A stretch of DNA of 64,000 nt, taken from Triatoma infestans (lineage: Eukaryota; Arthropoda; Insecta; Hemiptera; Reduviidae). Of the stretch, positions 52,816 through 63,067 are shown piece by piece (position 1 is the stretch's first letter; each line of letters starts with the position of its first letter). Position numbers and translations under genes: made by a program. The stretch is from NCBI GenBank assembly GCA_011037195.1, contig JAAEAF010003317.1:33904-97903 (forward strand), given 5' to 3'. The notes beneath the pieces were generated by a model. That model did no database searches and had not been told where the DNA came from. It saw only the letters and a list, made by a program, of their open reading frames with translations.

Positions 52816-53640
52816 TTCTACCAAATTTCTTTTGTTTTTTCTAGTTTCAGTTTGGTTTGGTCTTATTGAGTTTTGATTTTGTGTGGGTTTAAGCAATAAT
52901 TTGAAAGCTGTACAAAGATTGTAATCAAGTAAATTGCTTCCAATTTTTCCCACTTGGCTGCCACACATATGTGTAAAACTCACTTTTTTATGGATTGAAT
53001 ATGCCATCCATTCCATTCCACTGATAGAGAGGTTATAAAAAAAAAAGCAATAAAAATAGAAACTCCCCATAAAAGCCTTTCTGGTTTTCTTCACTGCTTC
53101 TCTAGTTTTGTAAGTAAATATTCATTAAGAGTTCAGTTTAAGACTTTAAAACTTTATTACTTTTACTAAAAGAGAGTAGATTTTGTGAAAGGAATGTCTA
53201 GAACATATTTAATCGAATTCTATGAGTGGCCTACGTGCAGTGTAGAATCCACTCAGTTACTTCCAAGTTGTATTAAAATAATCAATCATCGGTTGCCACA
53301 TTGTTGATAATGTTTAGTAAAATGGGGAGTATTTGTTTTACTCAGCATTTAACTTCATAATCGGTTTTATTTCATCACTAAATTCGCGCTCGACAGCGCA
53401 TCAGCTGAGAAGGGAAGTCTTCCGGATTTCAGAAATCAACAAAACCAACTTGGACCGCAAACTGATGACACTAAAAGAAATTGTAAACTGAAAGAAAACT
53501 GGGCTAAAAGAAAACTGAAATACTGAATTATAAATTTAGCCTAGTCTCGCTGGCTAATACGCCCGTGTGATGATTACCGGCTGCTAGATGTACACGTTTG
53601 GCTGAAGAAGTAGTGGTTGTCTGAGAGTTCACCTAAAGTG
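52815..53640. other. AT-rich unassigned DNA
   Basis: Nothing recognised. A 126-codon minus-strand frame at 52714-53094 overlaps the hammerhead arm and has no protein family motif. Confidence 0.45.
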
Positions 53641-53899
53641 AAAATCTGGCATGAAACACTCACAAGAATTTCTCTTTCTGCTGTTAATAAACAAATTTAT
53701 ACCAAGATATATAATATACCTGACGATTACAAATAGCGATTTGTAAAAGAAGGGGAGAGAGTTATCTACCAATGAGAGTTATCTGGAACTACCAATAAGT
53801 TTGCTATTAAAAAAGAAAAAAAATGCTGTTAAAACTATTACTGAAAAACACTTGAGTTTCCGGGTGTAGACCGCGCAGGGGTTTGCTAGAAACCGAAGA

Positions 53900-53937
53900 A
53901 ACCGATGTTTCGCCCATATTGCAATGATATTCTTCAG
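53900..53937 (-). ncRNA. Hammerhead-like motif, third family, left arm
   Basis: Minus strand: CTGAAGA, stem II with ATCAT/ATGGG around TGCAAT (partly unpaired), GAAA, then AC-ATCG-GT and T, giving a two-pair stem III and a GUU triplet. Core bases are present; stem II outer pairs are lost and stem I is poor. Confidence 0.55.
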
Positions 53938-54009
53938 TGTGGTTACACCTTGAAACCTAATACAGCAATCAATGGAGCAGTCATTGCTCACATAGACTTC
54001 AAGGCGATC

Positions 54010-54047
54010 CTGAAGAAGCTCATTGCAACATGGACGAAACGTTAGTT
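54010..54047 (+). ncRNA. Hammerhead-like motif, third family, right arm
   Basis: CTGAAGA, stem II GCTCAT/ATGGAC around TGCAAC (one mismatch), GAAA, then AC-GTTA-GT and T (GUU triplet). Core bases complete; stem I is not convincing. Confidence 0.6.
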
Positions 54048-54109
54048 TCTAGCAAACCACTGACGCGATTTCAACCCAGAGAAACTCAAGTGTTTTTCAT
54101 GAAAATGGT

Positions 54110-54510
54110 TGCGGAAACTTAAAAGATCAAACTGAAAACTTTTAGTAAATATAGACGTGGTGGTAGGGAAAAGTACTTACTCAGGCAGATATAGACGTGA
54201 TTACATTATATTCCAGAAGAGTACGCCAATAATATTGAACAAACATAATATTTAACGCCACAATAATGTACGAATAAAAGTTTTAAATCTTTATATAAAA
54301 GATTTACTTATGGGCAGCTAGTACACCAAGTTAAGAGAAAAACGTTACGTCTTTTTCGAGAAAATTCAAAAACCCTGATTTGTAAAGCCGCATTTCCGGT
54401 AGGTAGACTTTTTCAAATTTGGAATTGTAGCCATATTTTTAATCTATATTAATATTATATTAGTGGTAAAATCATAAATTTTTCTACTCAAGTGAAACTT
54501 TACAGAAAAA
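54110..54510 (-). mobile_element. Microsatellite-bearing AT-rich repeat fragment
   Basis: 'gaataaaagttttaaatctttatataaaag', 'acaccaagttaagagaaaaacgttacg', 'tcgagaaaattcaaaaaccctgatttgtaaagccgcatttccggtagg', 'tgaaactttacagaaaaa'. Minus order, eroded. Confidence 0.5.
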
Positions 54511-54514
54511 GCTG

Positions 54515-54725
54515 AACTGTTGATGGGTTCGCAATGCTTGTATTACATCTGGGATTTTATTCATCGTACTATGCTTATTTCGTTTTTAACTGACCCGGTT
54601 TTGGATTCTCATCTATTGTCACAGTTAGGCTATCAAGTAATCAAAATGTAGAGAGTTGACTTCAAATTAATGTTTCTGTCACGCATCACACTTGTTGATT
54701 CTGTGCCTTAATTTTTAGCATACAC
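54515..54725 (-). mobile_element. Half of a GGAT-family hammerhead element
   Basis: 'tgatgggttcgcaatgcttgtattacatctgggattttattcatcgtactatgc', ribozyme remnant 54592-54623, then 'ggctatcaagtaatcaaaatgtagagagttgacttcaaattaatgtttctgtcacgc'. Corresponds to the left arm of the 41.7 and 44.4 kb elements. Confidence 0.7.
54592..54623 (-). ncRNA. Inactive hammerhead variant (CTGTGACAA type)
   Basis: Minus strand: CTGTGACAA, stem II AGAT/ATCC, AAAA for GAAA, ACCGGG then TC. Shares the CTGTGAC insertion and the ACCGGG change with 41965-41994. Confidence 0.6.
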
Positions 54726-56280
54726 TCAACAAGAGTGCAGCATCCCTAAAACTTTCACATTCAACATAGGCCTGCAGAGCTGACTGTTGCAAATGTAACA
54801 CCCAAGAGATGAAAATCTACGTTCACTATTTTTAGCTGGTTATGCATATAAGATATCAGAAAAGGATTTTTAGCCACTCCACTTCCAAAATTTCTTTTTC
54901 CTTTTCATAATCTTCTATTCTGATTCTACCAATGAAAATAAACTAATAAATTCATCATATTAATCCTCATTAATAACTTAGTAATGATGCCTTTAAACTT
55001 TCTTCTTTAAATGAAATAAGGGCTCTTTTATATTCAATTAAAACGCCAATTCCTAAAAGAACGAAGAAATTAGTAGACGTGGCCTTTCTAAAGCGCTGTC
55101 GTATAAATCTTAACGGAAAGGCTTTAAAATGTATTGACTTATAGCCTTGTATCTGGGTTGTATTCCACAGAGTGGATGAGATATATATCTTATGTATGTG
55201 TTTGTATTGGAGTGACTGAGTGAGTGAAAAAGAGTGGGGGTGAATGCGAAAGGGAAAGGAAAATTTAGAAAATACTTTTATCCTTATCTACGATAAAATC
55301 TACTAAGCGACCAAATGATCAATACTATCCAAAGAGATAATGTCTGTTATCATCATTATTATTGGCACAAAGTGTTGAACAAAAACATAGCATCCCAGAA
55401 ATGGACCCGCATTTCCTGTATACATATATTTTTTTTTCTATGATGTAACTTATTAAATAAATATTAAGATGGGTTATTATTTATTATCGAGGTTCATATA
55501 TACATATATATATCTTTTTTTTAACTCTTCTGAAAGGGTTAGAAAAAGTTCAAAGTTCAACAGGGGATCATAACAAAAGATTCTTTATCTTTGTTAATAC
55601 AATAACAATGCAGATATTGATTTATTTTTACATCCAGCATAGTGGCCAATTAAATTGTTTAATAAAATTATTTAAGTCATGGAATGTGTTAATAAATATT
55701 CTGTGTAAATGATCAGTATTTGCTCATTGCTTAGGGATTAAACTGAATCAATTGGAGAGGCGAAATAGTTTCGAATGGATCAGAAAAATGTATAGTTCAA
55801 AGTGTTCACAATCAATTATATAATTGATTGATTAGTTGAAGCGATTATTTTGGAAGAGATCTTCAGCTTAAAAAAAAAAATCTAAAGATTGAATCATTGG
55901 GGAAGAGATTAATCCGTACTTATTCAATCAAAGCTCTCATATATCTGGTTAAATAGGATTGGCAATATTCTCGCGATTGATGCCAGCCGTCAACATTCGA
56001 TTCACTCTTTGGATATTTACCCAGAGATTTTGGGTAGCTACAATTAGTAGTGGAATGGCTTGGGTCTTTAGTATGCGTGTGGGGTGGGGGAATCTCTGAA
56101 GTTAATAGAAGACCTGTGGGTCCGAAGGGGAGAACTATTACCACAAGTCCCCCAAAAACTATAAAATCCCCTCTGGCTATGCTTCAGCCCCTTGGGAACG
56201 GTTGAGAGATCTTACAAAGAATAGATTACTAATGGCGGATTCTTATCATCAAACGGCGTGAGGGAATCAGCAGCGTCACT
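54725..56280. other. AT-rich unassigned DNA
   Basis: Nothing recognised. ATATATAT-type tracts near 55495-55513. Confidence 0.45.
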
Positions 56281-56284
56281 TTTT

Positions 56285-56705
56285 TACTTTCTCTTACTCC
56301 TAGTAAGAGGAAGTAGTGGGATCTTGCCAGATTTAATATATTTATAGCAAATATATCCATGTTATAGCAAATAGATCCACATGTCTGAAAACAACTTATT
56401 TTTTTAAAAAAAAGCTTCGTATACATGTAATTTGAACTATATTATATTATAGTTATAAAATAAAATTTTTAAAAAAAATCGTAGGGACCTTTTTCAAGAT
56501 AAACTTCCACCCAAAATAAATAAATAAACAAATCCTGAAAAAATACCTTCTGTTAAATATTATTTCAGATCGAAAGATTTTGACCTGATAGCTTGCTGTC
56601 GAATCCCCGGTGATAGCCACACGGAATATCAAGTTTCAACTTTCTGCGGTTTTTGTTTACTCATTTTATTTTGTTTTGGTTTTTGGTTATGCTATTCAGT
56701 TAGAA
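56285..56705 (+). mobile_element. Microsatellite-bearing AT-rich repeat fragment
   Basis: Starts 'ctttctcttactcctagtaagaggaagtag', later 'gacctgatagcttgctgtcgaatccccggtgatagccacacggaatatcaagtttcaactttctgcgg' and 'ggttatgctattcagtt'. The part after 56560 is in inverted order relative to the start, so this may be two fragments. Confidence 0.5.
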
Positions 56706-56790
56706 CACAAAGGCACACTGCGAATTCTTCCCCCCCCCCAACTTTTTCGTACTTCGGGATTTTAGAACATAATAATAAGAATGTAATAGG

Positions 56791-57040
56791 GAAGGGATTA
56801 GCCGAGTTGTAGCAAGCTGGACTAGCTACGCGGAGGTACCGGTTTCAAGTACAGCCGCACTGTCCTTAGATTTCTCTTCCTAGATGTCTCTAACCTCACA
56901 GACCCGGTGATGGTCAGTGTTGTCTTTAACGAGAGTGTTGTCCGGAGGCCGGCAGTGCACTGAGAAGGCTCCGGGTGCTAATGACCATAGATATTGACGT
57001 GCCTTATCTTAAAAAAAAAAAAAAATAATAATAATAATAT
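56791..57040 (+). repeat. tRNA-derived SINE, tail type B with poly(A)
   Basis: Head with A box-like TAGCCGAGTTGTAGC and a degraded B box (GGTTTCAAGTACAGC), body 'cccggtgatggtcagtgttgtctttaacgagag', tail 'gtgctaatgaccatagatattgacgtgccttatctt', then A run and (AAT)n to about 57038. Complete copy. The tail differs from type A. Confidence 0.85.
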
Positions 57041-59000
57041 CTTTTTTCTGCAAACATTGAATAATGTGACGGTTATTACACTAAATTTAGTGATAAAAGT
57101 TCAACTTTCACGCACAAGTGAGTTACACACTATTTTCTCTCATTAGTGTGTGAAAGTTACTTGTTTTGCGAAGTGCTGCTACATTAATAATATACGCATA
57201 AATTAGTTTCTCGAAATTTTTAAAATACCTAAACTATAACTTTCTAAAGGTAACCTTCTATTCTGAGATAACTTCTTTCAGCACATACTTTTTTGAATTC
57301 AGTTTTTGATTGATTTGATTGATACTCGCTATGCTCATGCGATCGAACTCGAGTGTATAAAAGTCATACCTTGCTCATTTATTAAATAAATAACTATTTT
57401 TATGAAACAAAATAATTGTACATGCAAGAAAAAAGAAATTAACAAAAAAATTAAAGACGACTTAGAAGATTTTTCATCAGCCGGAAATTTACGTTGAACT
57501 CGATAAAATTATATAGGACATACGTGTGAATAAACGAAATATTAAAGAAAAAACGGATATAAAATAAATAAAAAAAGTTTGGTGTGAAATGTCCCACACG
57601 ACTATCATTTATTCCAATTAATACAAATTTAATAAAAAAAATTTACTTTAAATAAGCAACGTTGTAATGTTTAGTCGGGCTGGTCATATAAAATAGGTGG
57701 TAGGGAATTTTAAAACAAATCTCTTGATTAAATTGTTATTAATTACATTAAGAGAAAGTCGTGTGCCACTTTCACACCAGATTGTTTAAGATAAAATTTC
57801 ATTTGTATCCTGAGCGGCCATATAAGGAGCGCTCTCTTTGTAAAAATCAACAATACAAAATTTAATCTAAATCACAGGATCAGATACCTCTAAATACCCC
57901 TCCGAAAATAATTTTTTTTCTGGAAAATGTTTCAAATCAACGTTCAAAAGTCTGTCCACTTCCGGTTAACCGATTTCCTTCAAATTTGGGATTATGATTG
58001 CAATATTTTCTCTTACTGAAAATAGAAAACAATACTTCTTTCTTACTTTCTCTTATTACAAGAGAAAATAACAATATTTAATATTAACAACTATTAATAT
58101 AACTACCACATCCAGCTACTGTTACACTCGATCGCAGTTTTTCCAGTAAAAGAAAGTAAAAATAGAAATTTCTCATTCAATAAAAAATGATTGAAAAACC
58201 AAAGAAAAACTGAATCATAAATAAATTATAGAAGAACATTTTTTGGCTAAATATCAAAAAAAGGGAAATTGTTTTTGCAGTCATCATGTCTACCAAAATA
58301 CAGAATACACCCCTCACACCATACAACAATATTGTATCGCAGACCGCATTAACTAAAGTATATGTGGAAAAACTGTCCCAATGATAAAATTTACGATTTC
58401 CTGGAAAGCGAGAAAATGTATATCACTACTTGAAACAGATGTATGGGCACAAGGCCAGCCCACCAAAAAAAAGGGGGTCATTTCTATCTCTCTTCTCGGG
58501 TTATCTTTCTTTCATAGCTTTCTTATTTTTCTATTTTAATTTTTTTTTATTTTACTGATTCTAATTTTTGGATGATAAATAATAATAATAATAAAAAAAT
58601 GATCTAAAAACAATATTAATCAATCTGATTATGACATCATTACTCCTCTTGTCGGTAGAGGGGGAAAACACTAACAATTCCATTTCCATTTGCTTAGAAA
58701 TTCGTAAATTTTAAATCAATTTTTTGTGTAATTTAATGGATAAGCAATTAATTATTATCATTATTACTTTTTTTTGGAGAAAACTTCGACTTTAATAGGT
58801 TTCCAGAAGTTTTCTTTCAAAAAATATTACGCCTCATTGAAATTGGACAACAATTTTTGCAGTAAATGAATTTTAGGTTGATTGGGGGAGGGGGCAACGT
58901 TAAAGGCTACCCTTCTAAAGTTTGGCATACAAAATGGTGTACTTTGCAAATATATTAAGTAAAAATTTCAACGATGTGAAACAAGTGCCACTCTTATATG
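57040..59000. other. AT-rich DNA with eroded repeat fragments
   Basis: Ends of the microsatellite-bearing repeat occur at 57588-57612 ('gtgtgaaatgtcccacacgac') and 57752-57782 ('aagagaaagtcgtgtgccactttcacaccag'), in opposite orientation, bounding about 190 bp. Further blocks lie at 57905-58060 and 58790-59000. No gene seen. Confidence 0.45.
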
Positions 59001-59299
59001 AAATACATGTTTTGAGGTCCCCTGAGTACAAGACAATCTGACTCACACAACTTTCTCTTACTCTTATTAACACGATTATATGTAAAATGATAAATTTTAT
59101 TTATTTAAAATTCAAACTTTCCTCATTTGCCCTAACATAAATATAGAATGGTGGTGGGGGGGACAAGTACCAACTTACTAACCCAAGCAGGGAGGGAAGT
59201 GAAGTGAAACAACCCCAATATTCGAATTTAACGCCATGAAGTCCGCAAAATTACCTACAATCAACTTTTGCTGTAAAAACGTTTCAAATAAAAGTGATA

Positions 59300-59442
59300 A
59301 GTTTATTGAATATGTGGATGGGTCCGCAATGCTGGATAACATCTGGTATTTTATCCGTCGTAGCATACATATTTATAGATTTCCTGACCGGTTTCGGATT
59401 GTCATCCATCGCCAGAGTAAATGCACCAAGTTCGTGTAGAGA
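59300..59442 (-). mobile_element. GGAT-family hammerhead element, left part (interrupted)
   Basis: 'atgtggatgggtccgcaatgctggataacatctggtattttatccgtcgtagcatacat', ribozyme 59386-59415, then 'aaatgcaccaagttcgtgtagaga'. It is cut here by the GGGC-family element at 59443-60253 and resumes at 60254. Confidence 0.75.
59386..59415 (-). ncRNA. Hammerhead ribozyme with one core change
   Basis: Minus strand: CTGGCGA (A6 to G), stem II GGAT/ATCC, GAAA, ACCGGT and C. Stem I: T-A, C-G, mismatch, T-A, T-A. Otherwise complete; A6 is a core base, so activity is unlikely. Confidence 0.7.
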
Positions 59443-59550
59443 TTGTGGTGGGTGGTTCCGCAGAGCTGGAAAGTATCAGAGACATTTTCCTTGGTAGCCT
59501 GCTTCATTTTTGTGTATTTATATATTTTATATATTTAAAAAAAAAAAAAG

Positions 59551-59851
59551 TATGCGTGCGTATTTGGATGATGGAAGTGAATGTTGTGTAAAAAGGGATA
59601 TGTTGAGTGGAATGCATAATAAAAAACTTAATTATAAGAAACCATATACATGCGTGCATGGATGGCGTAGGTGAATGTTGTGTGAATGCATATTGTGTGA
59701 AATATTGAGTGGAATGCATAATTATAAAAAACTTAATTATTAAAAAAACCATATTTAGGTATACAAACGTGCGTGGATGCCAAATGTGAATGTTGTGTAA
59801 AAAGTGAAATATTGACTACAATGCATAATTATAAAAAACTTAATTATATAA
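59551..59851. repeat. Three-unit tandem repeat (about 85-118 bp per unit)
   Basis: Units at 59551-59648, 59649-59766 and 59767-59851 share 'cgtgcgtggatg', 'gtgaatgttgtgt', 'atattgagtggaatgcata' and 'ataaaaaacttaattat'. It lies inside the GGGC-family element. Confidence 0.85.
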
Positions 59852-60180
59852 ATCGCTTAATTTTAAATTATGTTAGCGTAAATCGTTATTTAATTTAATT
59901 TTTAATTTATTTTTATATATTTTATATTTAATTTTGATTAGTTAATTGTAAAGTAAATCTCCCTCCAACAACAGAGTTAAAAATTAGACCCCCACGTGTT
60001 GTTTCCATTGTAAGGAAAATTAGCCCTTTAACAACCCAAACACGTGTTTTCCCACCCAGCTGACCATACCCCTTGACCTAGTTTAAGAGTTTAGTTTTTA
60101 AATACAGTTAAACCAGTCAGTGTGAAAACTAAGTTTGCTCTGTGCAAGTCTCTATGTCAGCCCTTGGCTGAAAACGCGTC

Positions 60181-60205
60181 CTAAGATGGGACGCCCGAAA
60201 CGGTC
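60181..60205 (+). ncRNA. Degraded hammerhead, shortened
   Basis: CTAAGA for CTGAAGA, shortened stem II GGG/CCC, GAAA, ACGGT and C (one C of stem III lost). Followed by the standard GATGACC arm. Not expected to cleave. Confidence 0.6.
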
Positions 60206-60253
60206 GATGACCACAAAATGAAGCGGCTTCACGGACAAAATGTCTCTGATTCG

Positions 60254-60470
60254 GTAGAGAGTTCACTTCAACTTAATGTTTCTGTTACACTCACACTTGT
60301 TGGTTTATATATGTACCAACAAGTATGTTTATTTATGTGAGATGAAGTGAACGCTCTACACGAACTTGGTGAATTTACTCTGACGATGGATGAAAATTCG
60401 AAACCGGTCGGGAAAACTATAAATATGCATGCTACGACGGATAAAATACCAGATGATAAGTTTATATCTG
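60254..60470 (+). mobile_element. GGAT-family hammerhead element, right part (resumed)
   Basis: Starts 'gtagagagttcacttcaacttaatgtttctgttacactcacacttgttgg', a palindromic centre (CACACTTGTTGG... CCAACAAGTATG), 'gaagtgaacgctctacacgaacttggtg', ribozyme 60380-60409, then 'aatatgcatgctacgacggataaaataccagatgataag'. It mirrors the left part at 59300-59442. Confidence 0.8.
60380..60409 (+). ncRNA. Hammerhead ribozyme, intact core
   Basis: CTGACGA, stem II GGAT/ATTC with loop GAAA (one G.T pair), GAAA core, ACCGGT and C (GUC triplet ending at 60409). Stem I: T.G, C-G, mismatch, T-A, T-A, T-A between 60374-60379 and 60410-60415. All conserved core bases present. Confidence 0.82.
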
Positions 60471-62000
60471 TGCAGTGAGCATTTCAATTGAAAGAAAAAT
60501 CGTTGTAGCGATTTTCGAGAAAATTCCCAAAAAAAAAAAAAAATCCCCTAGCTCTCCCCTGGCTTATAGAAGGCAAATGTATTACGTCTCAATGTGCGAC
60601 GTAGCAGTTGAGCGGATTGCCATATGTGTTTTTGGTTCAAGCAAGATATGCTGCTAGCAATTAAATTATAAAACCTTATCACTTATATTTAAAAATTTTT
60701 CTTAAAGAATCTATTTTTTTAAGCCCTAGGGAACTGAGACGGTAAATATTTCTGTATGATATCATTTTAATAGAATGTATTGGGGTAAGAGAATATCATG
60801 TAATTAATGAATAAGATCGTGTAATTTTGATAAGAGAAAGATGTGTAATTGTTTCTCGTTCCTGATACTAAATAAACCAATTATAAAAACAATTTTCTAC
60901 GGTTTAAAACATTAAATATTTTGGATAGTTTCTAAAAGAAAAATTAGTGCGTCTTGAAGAGGGAAAAGAGATGAAAGAAGCGAAAAATTCGGAAATGAAT
61001 TGTGCTGAAACAGAAGTCCCATGGATAACGACACTGGAAAGAAATATACGAGTTACATGTGATGATGAAACGGATAGAATCGCTTAAGATCTAAAAGGGA
61101 AATTTTAAAAGAGGATTAAATCAAAAAATTAGAAATATAAGATGAAGAAATCTAAGGCTAAAACTTTATCAAGCGTATAAAAGTTCGGCTTATTATATGA
61201 ATAAATAGAACTAAAAAAAAAAAAAAACCAGCTTATACAAAGAATCAGAATATAAAAAAAATGCCTATTTAAAAGAAAGAGGCCACCTATAGTTTTAAAG
61301 TAGAAAAAAAACAAACAAATAATAATGACAAGATATGAAGATAAATACCCTGATAGATGGTTGTATAACATCTTTAAAGACATATATTTATATATAAAAA
61401 AAAAGAAGCATAAAAACCAAAAATCCTAAGCAATAAAAAAAGAAACAGTAAAGTATGTTGTATCAAATAAAGAACAATCAAAAAACACGCTTCTGTTTAT
61501 GATTAATAGCTTATCTTGTGATTCTGGACAAAGAACTGAGAGGTACATTGTGACATATGTAGTGAGACACACTGACATACAATGTCAGAATAAATTCTTA
61601 TAAAACATACTTTATAGTGGTAGTAGTGAGAACGTTTCTTTTACAAGTAGACATTACCATCATCAACAGGACAGATTACAAAGGTGAGATCAATGAACAT
61701 GATCAGAGGCATTGAATTTTAATCGTCTCTATAATACATCATATACATCATATGTCTTTCTCTCTATCTCTTTGCTTTTTTTATTTTATTCTCCATTGTA
61801 AATCTTCTATTAATTACATTTGAGTACATTTATTTTTAACAAAAATGACCTTCATTAAATGACAAATTAGACAAATGATCTAAAAAAAAAAGAAAAGAAA
61901 ATTGAATGACAGCCTCATTGAAACATGACATTTCGAATATTATAATTCAGCAATTTTATTCCCTTTAATACTAACAACAATAACAAATCTGGTCCGTTGG
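60470..62000. other. AT-rich unassigned DNA
   Basis: Long A-rich stretches at 61209-61445. 'gataagagaaagatgtgtaattgtttctcg' at 60829-60858 is an end fragment of the microsatellite-bearing repeat. No gene seen. Confidence 0.45.
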
Positions 62001-62160
62001 TATTATGGAGAAAATCGCAGCAAACTGAAAAATTGGCAATTTATGATTTATGCATTTATGATTTCGGCATTTATGATGAATGATTTTCTTCAAATTCAGA
62101 ATTTTGGCATCACAATTCATTTTAATTAATATTATGTAGACCATACTATAATATATGATA
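62000..62160 (-). mobile_element. Microsatellite-bearing AT-rich repeat fragment
   Basis: 'atggagaaaatcgcagcaaactgaaaaattgg', 'gattttcttcaaattcagaattttggcat', 'ttaattaatattatgtagacc' are family blocks. Confidence 0.5.
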
Positions 62161-62850
62161 CATGTGAGAAGGAGAGAGAAGTTAGAGAGAATGGATTTTA
62201 GAGAAATAAGCTAGATCATATGCTGAACACTGTGTAATGAAAACGACACGAAAAGTGTAAGGATTTTTCAGTAAAATAGAAGATAGGTAGCGAAAGAAAT
62301 ATAAAGAGACAGACTGGCTGAGTAATGAGAAGGTAAATAGGTTGCTGACTGGTTGTACTATTGTAAAACGGTCTTGAACTCTTCTGACCCTACAGCTGTC
62401 GCTCTATTTATATGAATCCAACCCTCCCTTGCTAGTCTAGCTTAGGTGGGGAAGCGACCAATTGTTGATTCATTTAATGTGTGCTTCTCCGCTCTTCAGA
62501 TGCTATGAATGTATAATGATTCAGATCCCATTACAGATGTAATAAACTCAATAACATGAGGAATTCACAAAACCCTCCTCCTACCTGAAAAGCCACTTTT
62601 AAATATATTTTGGACCTACCGATAAATAGGGGCTGCACCGTATGCAGCAGCTACTATGTCAGTAGCTGGTAGATAAAGTGATGAAAAACAACACAAGAAA
62701 TTCTCTTTCTGCAATTATGACAATTCTAATTCTTGAAACTTGTCTATTTTACCAAACGTCAAGTTGGCCACCTAACATTACAAAGAAATACATACAATTG
62801 GTTGGGGGATTTTATTTATTAGTTTTGTAGAGAACAATGTAAACCAGTGG
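62160..62850. other. Unassigned DNA
   Basis: A short end fragment 'cacaagaaattctctttctgcaattatgac' of the microsatellite-bearing repeat lies at 62692-62721. Nothing else recognised. Confidence 0.45.
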
Positions 62851-62874
62851 AGACTGCATCTTTTGGTGGTCATT

Positions 62875-62904
62875 GACCGGTTTCAGGCGTTCGCCCATTA
62901 TCAG
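62875..62904 (-). ncRNA. Hammerhead ribozyme with one core change
   Basis: Minus strand: CTGATAA (G8 to A), stem II GGGC/GCCT with loop GAAC, GAAA, ACCGGT and C. Same G8 change as at 39270-39299, suggesting a shared inactive lineage of the left arm. Confidence 0.68.
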
Positions 62905-63037
62905 TCTTTGTCAAAACAGTTTGATAACATAGACTTGCACAGAGCAAATTCAATTAATACTCTCACAGAGTTAATACACAGAGTGTATTATTTGAATTTG
63001 CTCTGTGCATGTTATCACACTGTTTTGAAAAAACATA

Positions 63038-63067
63038 CCGATGATGGGCGAACGCCCGAAACCATTC
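63038..63067 (+). ncRNA. Hammerhead ribozyme with core and stem III changes
   Basis: CCGATGA (T4 to C), stem II GGGC/GCCC with loop GAAC, GAAA, then ACCATT and C. Both the core and the stem III palindrome are altered. Confidence 0.6.

Larger units (their letters stand above)
53844..54110. mobile_element. Palindromic hammerhead element, third family
   Basis: About 270 bp with arms that mirror each other: left 'aaaacacttgagtttccggg' and 'ggtttgctagaaacc'; right 'gtttctagcaaaccactg' and 'cagagaaactcaagtgttttt'. The left arm holds a minus-sense hammerhead-like motif (53900-53937), the right a plus-sense one (54010-54047). The centre is not obviously palindromic. Outward orientation as in the other families, but unrelated arm sequence. 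Confidence 0.7.
59443..60253. mobile_element. GGGC-family hammerhead element inserted in a GGAT-family element
   Basis: Left arm 'ggtggttccgcagagctggaaagtatcagagacattttccttggtagcctgcttcat'; right arm with degraded ribozyme at 60181-60205 then 'gatgaccacaaaatgaagcggcttcacggacaaaatgtctctga'. Flanked by a 7-bp duplication GTAGAGA at 59436-59442 and 60254-60260. The interior of about 700 bp is larger than in the other copies and holds a three-unit tandem repeat (59551-59851), AT-rich DNA and 'gagcaa'-type centre remnants (60136-60146). Confidence 0.75.

Noticed and set aside
52714..53094. 126-codon minus-strand frame as a gene
   Set aside because: It overlaps a hammerhead element arm, is rich in F/K/N codons typical of AT-rich DNA, and shows no domain.
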